DNA from: Methylovulum psychrotolerans
GTDB taxonomy: Bacteria; Pseudomonadota; Gammaproteobacteria; Methylococcales; Methylomonadaceae
Reading direction: 5' to 3'
NCBI RefSeq assembly: GCF_002923755.1
Contig: NZ_PGFZ01000004.1
Location: 330,340 to 372,026 of the forward strand
Length of the DNA: 41,687 nucleotides
Shown here: positions 36,535 through 41,687 of the stretch, piece after piece
Numbering within the stretch: the stretch's first letter is position 1
Layout: the number at the start of each line of letters is the position of its first letter
Made by a program: the position numbers and the translations under genes
Notes under the pieces: model-generated
Database searches by the model: none
What the model was told of the DNA's origin: nothing
What the model saw: only the letters and a program-made list of their open reading frames with translations

Positions 36535-37641
36535 CTACTCTGTCACCTCTGCGGGCGGGTCTTTATAACGCTCGGCAATGCCGCAAAAAATTTCGAAATG
36601 CGTTAAGAAAGTATCCACTATATCGGGGTCAAAATGTTGCCCGCGTCCGTCGGTAATAATGGCCCTAACTTTGTCGTAAGGCATCGGCTCTTTATAAACC
36701 CGCCGGGAAATCAGAGCATCGAAAACATCGGCTAAGGCCATGATACGCGCAGACAGCGGAATAGCATCGCCGCTCAGGCCATCGGGATAGCCGCTGCCGT
36801 TCCATTTTTCGTGATGGTGATGGGCAATTTCTTTTGCCAAACGAAGAAACTCCACGGTTTGCTCGGTATCCTGTTCCGCCTTTTCGATAGCATCGCTGCC
36901 CATTTTGGCATGGGTTTTCATGATCTCCCATTCTTCGGGGCTGAATGCGCCCGGTTTGCGCAAAATGGCATCGGGAATGCCGACTTTGCCTATATCGTGT
37001 AATGGCGCAGAACGTGCCAGCAGCTTGACATACCTCTCGCTTAAAGTGGTAGTGAAGCGAGGATGGGCGCGTAACAGAAGTCCTAGTTGGTGAACGTAGC
37101 CTTGGGTGCGTAGGATGTGGTTGCCCGTTTCGGGGTCACGGATTTCCGCCAGATGCGCTAAGGCGCGGATGCTTACTTCTTGGATAAGTTCATTTTCTGC
37201 CATACGCTTGGCAATCTCCGCTTCCAGATAGGTGTTTTGGTCGCGTAGCCAATCACGGGCCTGTTTCAGTTCCAATTGGATACGGACACGGGCCAGCAGT
37301 ATCGGCGGTTTAATGGGTTTGCTCAGGTAATCGACGGCTCCCATGTCTAAGCCATACAGTTCGGCCTCAGAACTGTCCATGGCGGTGACAAAGATAACCG
37401 GAATATCCGCTGTGTCAGGATTGGCACGCAGTTTGGCAAAGACCTGATAGCCATCCATGCCGGGCATCATGACATCTAGCAGGATTAAGTTGGGATATGG
37501 CTCAGTACCTGCGATATGCAGGGCTTTTTCGCCTGATTTGGCAACCCGTACACGATAGATAGGTTGCAACAGCTCGCTGAGAACCGTGAGGTTCTCAGGG
37601 GCATCGTCCACAATCAATATCGTTTGTTCTACTGCTGCCAT
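36535..37641 (-). CDS. REC-HD-GYP response regulator (c-di-GMP phosphodiesterase)
   Basis: A 368-residue RpfG-type regulator. The receiver domain (1-120) has D12/D13, phospho-acceptor D56 in LLDVMMPGMDG and K108 in SKPI. A coiled linker leads to the HD-GYP domain (about 150-355) with HD at 215-216 (HDIGKVGIPD), the HHHHEKWNGSGYPDGL block (GYP at 284-286) and the later DVFDAL. All metal and substrate residues expected for hydrolysis of c-di-GMP to GMP are present. It is a natural target of the phosphorelay kinases encoded on the same strand. It is separated from the membrane PAS operon by 350 bases, so it is probably a transcription unit of its own. Confidence 0.95.
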   Translation of the reverse strand: MAAVEQTILIVDDAPENLTVLSELLQPIYRVRVAKSGEKALHIAGTEPYPNLILLDVMMPGMDGYQVFAKLRANPDTADIPVIFVTAMDSSEAELYGLDMGAVDYLSKPIKPPILLARVRIQLELKQARDWLRDQNTYLEAEIAKRMAENELIQEVSIRALAHLAEIRDPETGNHILRTQGYVHQLGLLLRAHPRFTTTLSERYVKLLARSAPLHDIGKVGIPDAILRKPGAFSPEEWEIMKTHAKMGSDAIEKAEQDTEQTVEFLRLAKEIAHHHHEKWNGSGYPDGLSGDAIPLSARIMALADVFDALISRRVYKEPMPYDKVRAIITDGRGQHFDPDIVDTFLTHFEIFCGIAERYKDPPAEVTE

Positions 37642-37925
37642 TGTGACGCGTTCCTACAATGAGGGCTTATGATTCTTTGTCAACCCCTTCTGGCTGAAAA
37701 CCGATAGTTTTAAAGGCATTCTGCCGCGAAGTGCAAGCAATATGCAGATGAATCCATTTTATCGTTTTCAGGCCGGAATAGGCTTTAGCAAAGTTTATCT
37801 GCACAATTTAGCATGGAAGCTTGCCAGCGTCCAACCTATCGGATAGGGTAGAAAATTATAGTAGATTTAGGCTATCATCATTGTGGTAGGGGAGGGGAAT
37901 TATGCCGCCAGTTGGATTATGGTAG
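37642..37925. other. Intergenic region upstream of the HD-GYP gene
   Basis: 284 bases without a credible gene. A purine-rich GGGGAGGGG lies just before a 7-codon frame ending at 37925, judged to be chance. Confidence 0.4.
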
Positions 37926-39035
37926 TTAGACCAAATAACCATAGCGTTTTAGCCGATGACGCAGGATATTCCGGCTGATACCCAGCAAACGGGCCGTTTG
38001 TACTTGGTTGTTCTCGCAATAGTCATAAGCAGTGCGGATAATCGTTTCTTCCAACGTATCGAACAGATTGTCCGCCGGATGTTCATATAAGGCCGCTAAG
38101 GCGTTTTCTAATGATGTCAGCGAAGCGGGAGCCGCAACGCTTGTGCTGGCATTACTGTAGGAACTGCCAAAATGGGGATTAAGATGTAAATCCTCAAGGC
38201 CTACCCGCCCGTCTTTGCAGACCAATAAAGCATGATGGATGACATTTTGCAATTCACGGATATTGCCCGGCCAACCATAGCGTAATAGGGCGCGTTCGGC
38301 ATCTTTAGCCAATTCCAAACTATTTAGTTTTAAACGTATGCCATAGCGCTGCATAAAATGCTTTGCCAAGGGCAAAATATCGCCCGGACGCTCGCGTAAG
38401 GGCAGCAGATCCAAAGCGGCGACATTCAGACGGTAATAGAGGTCTTCACGGAACCGCCCCGCTTGGACGGCTTCCGCCAAATTGACATTGGTGGCGGCCA
38501 CCAGCCGCACATCAATAGGGATGGGAGTTCTGGAACCGATACGCACTACCTCATGTTCTTGTAAAACGCGTAAAATCTTCACTTGCGTGGAGATGGGCAG
38601 GTCGCCGATTTCATCAAGGAACAAGGTGCCGCCGTTGGCGGCCTCAAACCAGCCGCCACGGGCGTTTAAGGCGCCGGTAAACGCACCGCGCTCATGCCCA
38701 AACAGTTCGCTTTCGACCAGTGACTCGGAAAATGCCCCGCAATTTAAGGCGACAAAAGGTGCGTCTTTGCGATGGCTGAGCTTATGCACTTGCCGCGCCA
38801 CCAATTCCTTACCCGTACCGGTTTCGCCAATAATCAATACCGTCGCGTCACTAGGGGCAATCCTGGCGATATATTCCAGCAAACGCACGGAAACTGGGTC
38901 GGCAAACACCAAAGCCGTGGCACGGATGGAGGTTGCGTGGGCATCGGGGTTCGGTAAGGTGATCAGCGGTTCGCCGTAAAAATCGGCAACAGGGCTGCTG
39001 GTGCTTTTGGACTTATAATGATCCATAATTGACAT
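37926..39035 (-). CDS. Sigma-54-dependent transcriptional activator, no classical input domain
   Basis: A 369-residue enhancer-binding protein. The AAA+ domain (about 42-280) has Walker A GETGTGKE (70-77), the sigma-54 contact loop GAFTGA (117-122), Walker B GGTLFLDE (135-142) and arginine fingers in FREDLYYRLN. The C-terminal Fis-type helix-turn-helix (about 325-369) has QTARLLGISRNILRHRLKR. Only about 40 residues precede the AAA+ core, with no receiver, GAF or PAS domain, so regulation must come through level, a partner protein or constitutive activity, as in PspF. An in-frame ATG three codons in is an alternative start. Target promoters are unknown; a -24/-12-like element is seen at 18033. 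Confidence 0.92.
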   Translation of the reverse strand: MSIMDHYKSKSTSSPVADFYGEPLITLPNPDAHATSIRATALVFADPVSVRLLEYIARIAPSDATVLIIGETGTGKELVARQVHKLSHRKDAPFVALNCGAFSESLVESELFGHERGAFTGALNARGGWFEAANGGTLFLDEIGDLPISTQVKILRVLQEHEVVRIGSRTPIPIDVRLVAATNVNLAEAVQAGRFREDLYYRLNVAALDLLPLRERPGDILPLAKHFMQRYGIRLKLNSLELAKDAERALLRYGWPGNIRELQNVIHHALLVCKDGRVGLEDLHLNPHFGSSYSNASTSVAAPASLTSLENALAALYEHPADNLFDTLEETIIRTAYDYCENNQVQTARLLGISRNILRHRLKRYGYLV

Positions 39036-39267
39036 AACCTATCGTGCAATTGTTAAGTAAGTGAGAATAGGCTTTCCATAGCTTTTGCCTTTCCTTATTG
39101 GTGTCTTCGGGTAGCTTGTGTGCTTACTCTAACAGTCTAATAGGTTTTTGGTAGTGATAAATTGTTATGTAGTTATCTTATTATTAGATATAACCATGCC
39201 TATTTACACGGCCCGATTGCCGCTTCTTCTTATACCCCTCGAGTTTCGTCAGAGAGGGTTTCCTGTC

Positions 39268-39301
39268 TTTATGCCCTTTGGGTATTTATGCCCTTTGGGT
39301 G
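39268..39301. repeat. Tandem 17-base repeat (TTTATGCCCTTTGGGTA x2)
   Basis: Two adjacent copies of a 17-base unit differ only in the last base. Each copy contains CCCTTTGGG, which can fold on itself. Confidence 0.6.
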
Positions 39302-39415
39302 CGCACCTTGCCGCACCCTTGGCTGATCCTGACAAAGCTTGCGGTATTCGGCAGGCAAACGGAAGTAAGGCATGTTGCCGCCTAACGTCAGTGACATCAG
39401 ATGTTTCGATCGCAT
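39269..39415 (-). CDS. Possible 48-residue small ORF or gene remnant
   Basis: A minus-strand frame from ATG 39415 to TAA 39269 encodes a basic 48-residue peptide including GGNMPYFRLPAEYRKLCQDQ. Its amino-acid make-up looks more protein-like than the overlapping plus-strand frame, and its base composition differs from the flanks. No ribosome site is visible and the 3' end lies in the tandem repeat. It may be a remnant of a mobile or dispersed element. Confidence 0.25.
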   Translation of the reverse strand: MRSKHLMSLTLGGNMPYFRLPAEYRKLCQDQPRVRQGAHPKGINTQRA

Positions 39416-39984
39416 CGGCTAACGAAGCGGCCCAGCACAACCTCCTTTTTCTTTTGATGGCCGTAACAGTTGCACACCTTAGATGGCGCATCCTTTGGTT
39501 AACCATCAGTTATGTCAAAGTAAACATACCCCCATTACATAATACCGTCAACCTCAGGGCTCGTCCCTATGTCCGCAGTATTGGTTTCTTATCCAGAATT
39601 TAAGTTCAATAGCATTGCTTGCTTCTTCTGGTGAGTTGTTAAACTAGGCCGACAATCACTGTAGCACTTTTTTGTAGAAATTCCGCATTTTTAGCCATGA
39701 GGATTGGACTTAAGCTTCCCGTTATTGTTATGATTTAAGCTATGGTCAGATTGTTCAGGTATTACGTTCACAGATAGACATTTTTCTGATCATGTCTTCC
39801 TGTCGTTTAACAAATAATGCGGTTATTTTTCAACTGATTGAAAAAATTAATTGTTTAGCAGGGCATGAGGATGTCGGTATTGGTAAGATTTTAGACAGGT
39901 AACACATCAGATGCGTCCGGCTTAGGCGGCGCAATAATGCACTTTTATGAAGTTCTATTTTTTATTTCACCGAAGGTAACTATT

Positions 39985-41052
39985 ATGTTGAAACATAACA
40001 CTCTCACTATTGCCGTATTGACTGGCCTAGGTTTTTTACCGCTAGCCAACGCTGCCGATGAATTTTTAGATAAACGTTGGTATATCGCTCCGTTCGGCTC
40101 TTTTGTCAGGACGGAAGGCGGTCATAACACCGCAGATGGTTGGGGCGGCGGTCTGGGTATCGGCAAGACACTCAATGAACATTTTAATGTCGAGGTGAAA
40201 GGATTTTACCAAGCGTTTGGCAGTTATAATCCAAGCGGTCACTATATCGGTGACTGGCAACTGGGCGGCGGCACAGTCGATGCCCAGTATTTCTTTAACC
40301 GCAACAAATTCGCTCCTTATACGGTAGTTGGTTTGGGTGGTATGATAAGGCACTTTCCTTCCGGGAGTGAGGCAAAAGGCTTCATTGCCGAGCTAGGCGC
40401 CGGTTTCACTTACGAGATGAGCGATAACTTTTTACTGCGTAGCGACGTGCGTTACCGCTACAATAATAATCCCTCTGTATCATCTTCATCGGGTTTAGAC
40501 CAATTTCATGACGTGGTCGTTAATTTCGGTTTTGTCATTCCGCTGGGGGCAAAACCCACTCAAGTCGCCCAAGTCGCTCCCCCCATCGTAAGTGCCTCGC
40601 CCGTTCCCGACTGCAGGACACTTGACGCTGACGGGGACGGCGTTAACAACTGCCAGGATAGCTGCCCAAACACCCCTGCCAGCAGTAAGGTCGACGATGC
40701 AGGTTGCCCTATTAGGCTTATCCTGAAAAATGAACATTTCAATTTTGACTCGGCCGAGCTGACGTTTAAGGCTCGGCAACTGCTTGATGAAGTCGCGACC
40801 AGCCTGAACCTATATCCGCAAAAAAATGCTATTGAAGTGCAAGGCCACGCCAGCAGCGAAGGCTCTGATACCCATAATATGAAATTGTCACAACGGCGGG
40901 CAGAGTCGGTAGTAAGTTACCTAAAGGGTAAAGGTGTCAGCAACAAATTGCGGGCGATAGGTTTTGGCGAAAGTCGTCCGGTTGCCGATAACAGCACAGA
41001 GGGCGGGCGCTCCGCAAACCGTCGGGTCGAATTAATTTGGATTGACAATTGA
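39985..41052 (+). CDS. OmpA-family outer-membrane protein
   Basis: A 355-residue protein. I chose the ATG at 39985 (AAGG eight bases upstream) because it begins a proper signal peptide (MLKHNTLTIAVLTGLGFLPL, cleavage after ANA) whereas the upstream ATG does not. Residues about 24-200 form an eight-strand beta-barrel-like domain with alternating aromatic and glycine residues. A Pro/Ala/Val linker leads to a thrombospondin-type-3 calcium repeat (DADGDGVNNCQDSCPNTP). The OmpA C-terminal domain (about 248-355) has HFNFDSAEL and the LSQRRAESV block that binds peptidoglycan. In the binding loop GHASSEG replaces the usual GHTD, so the Asp that contacts diaminopimelate is Ser, a variant also seen elsewhere. 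It should tether the outer membrane to the wall. Confidence 0.93.
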   Translation: MLKHNTLTIAVLTGLGFLPLANAADEFLDKRWYIAPFGSFVRTEGGHNTADGWGGGLGIGKTLNEHFNVEVKGFYQAFGSYNPSGHYIGDWQLGGGTVDAQYFFNRNKFAPYTVVGLGGMIRHFPSGSEAKGFIAELGAGFTYEMSDNFLLRSDVRYRYNNNPSVSSSSGLDQFHDVVVNFGFVIPLGAKPTQVAQVAPPIVSASPVPDCRTLDADGDGVNNCQDSCPNTPASSKVDDAGCPIRLILKNEHFNFDSAELTFKARQLLDEVATSLNLYPQKNAIEVQGHASSEGSDTHNMKLSQRRAESVVSYLKGKGVSNKLRAIGFGESRPVADNSTEGGRSANRRVELIWIDN

Positions 41053-41687
41053 TTTTACGCCATTAACCCAGCCGGATATTTACCGAATGGCTGCCAGAAC
41101 CTGCATATAAGCAGATATTTTATTTGCTAAGCAAGCGGTGGTCTCAATGGCTACCGCTTATCTTACCCTTCCTACTAGCCAACAGCATTCAATATCGAAA
41201 GCTGCTGACAATTTCTAGCGTTCGTCTACGGTCTTTTTGTTTGGCTATGCCGCTGTTAATTATTGAAAAATTTTTATTTTCGGCGCAAAACCTTATTTAA
41301 AGCGGATTGTGGCTTTTACTCAAAGCCATGTCATTTAAGGCTTCCACAATTAACGGTGACATAGCCTTTTGTATTGTATTGTTAGCGACCCTACTGCATT
41401 TACACTGGCAACCATTTCTTTTCTCCCATGGAAAAACTGTTATGAGGGGTCGTGTATTCAGAAACCTTCCTTATATAAAGCTCAATGTAGTGGTCAATGA
41501 CTATCTTAACCCTCTCTCTTTTAACCATATATTTAAATTTTTGCAGTAAAAATCTGCATTTCACCATAAGTTGCTGGCGTAAAAATCATCTTAAAGCATC
41601 TATTTCTTCGCACGGCACTTACCTTTGTTTATCCCTCATCGCTTAAATAAGTTATCTGTGTTTTATTTGCAACTGATAATTGTTTTT
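41053..41687. other. Right-end non-coding region
   Basis: 635 mostly A+T-rich bases with no convincing gene. An 80-codon plus-strand frame at 41307-41549 has no ribosome site or recognisable features. The only element noted is the hairpin at 41133-41159. Confidence 0.5.
41133..41159 (+). terminator. Possible terminator hairpin after the OmpA gene
   Basis: AAGCGGT and ACCGCTT form a 7-bp stem, extendable inward, about 80 bases past the OmpA stop. No T run follows, so it is weak. Confidence 0.3.

Larger units (their letters stand above)
39036..39984. other. Long intergenic region upstream of the OmpA gene
   Basis: About 950 bases between the divergent sigma-54 activator and OmpA genes. A 151-codon plus-strand frame at 39148-39603 lacks a ribosome site and protein-like features. 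The middle part (about 39240-39440) is more G+C-rich than its flanks and carries a 17-base tandem repeat and a small minus-strand ORF, listed separately. The rest is A+T-rich and should hold the promoters. Confidence 0.5.

Noticed and set aside
37902-37925. Seven-codon ORF behind a very strong ribosome-like GGGGAGGGG
   Set aside because: Too short and faces into the end of the sigma-54 activator gene; no evidence of function.
39385-39425. Integron attC-like site (CCTAACG ... GGCTAACG)
   Set aside because: The two boxes are in direct, not inverted, orientation and no integrase or cassette is present.
39148-39603. 151-codon plus-strand ORF upstream of OmpA
   Set aside because: No ribosome site, odd composition, no motif, and it spans a tandem repeat and an A+T/G+C boundary; likely chance.
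41307-41549. 80-codon plus-strand ORF at the right end
   Set aside because: No ribosome site, no recognisable features and low-complexity A+T-rich surroundings.

Overview
The window is a bacterial chromosome segment from a Gram-negative proteobacterium. Supporting signs are an OmpA-type outer-membrane protein, a signal-peptide sulfatase, a sigma-54 activator with a GAFTGA loop, and Pat, NhaR-like and PEP carboxylase genes of gammaproteobacterial style. The protein style (PAS-rich sensors, bacteriohemerythrin fusions, a STAS-like small protein) is reminiscent of Methylococcales methanotrophs, but that is inference from memory, not proof. The left 0.7 kb is clearly more A+T-rich than the rest. 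No rRNA, tRNA, CRISPR array, integrase or transposase was seen.

Layout. 1-0.65 kb: 3' end of a calcineurin-like phosphoesterase gene, cut by the window edge. 0.85-2.1 kb: a DinB-fold gene and a PhyH-type dioxygenase gene, translationally coupled, minus strand. 2.3-4.3 kb: a secreted protein with Ig-like repeats, followed by a textbook terminator. 4.5-7.2 kb: a Pat-type protein acetyltransferase fused to an acyl-CoA-synthetase-like region. 7.6-8.6 kb: an MDR oxidoreductase. 8.7-17.8 kb: three large plus-strand signalling genes: hemerythrin-PAS6-GGDEF, CHASE-PAS-GAF-PAS without an output domain, and REC-PAS3-GGDEF-EAL. 18.1-22.4 kb: a probable two-gene unit with an exported sulfatase and a fusion of a degenerate receiver, an unrecognised middle region and a C-terminal part resembling a sulfotransferase. 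22.4-22.6 kb: hairpins and a dispersed palindromic repeat that runs into the 3' end of a BLUF photoreceptor gene. 23.2-27.5 kb: ppc, a divergent NhaR/LysR regulator and a small STAS-like protein. 28.1-37.6 kb: a minus-strand phosphorelay block (hybrid kinase with HPt, membrane PAS kinase, membrane PAS protein without output, REC-HD-GYP phosphodiesterase). 37.9-39.0 kb: a sigma-54 activator with no classical input domain. 40.0-41.1 kb: an OmpA-family porin. The remaining stretches are non-coding as far as can be seen.

How it works together. Six or more products make, break or probably feed c-di-GMP and phosphorelay signalling. Their inputs include a di-iron O2-type sensor, blue light (BLUF), a periplasmic CHASE ligand and many PAS domains. 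The two PAS proteins lacking any output domain share a C-terminal tail motif (GRE, then LK, then LG and a Pro/Tyr end). The strongest candidate for something undescribed is the sulfatase plus REC-X-sulfotransferase-like pair: its receiver has Glu in place of the phospho-acceptor Asp, and its presumed PAPS loop is also degenerate.
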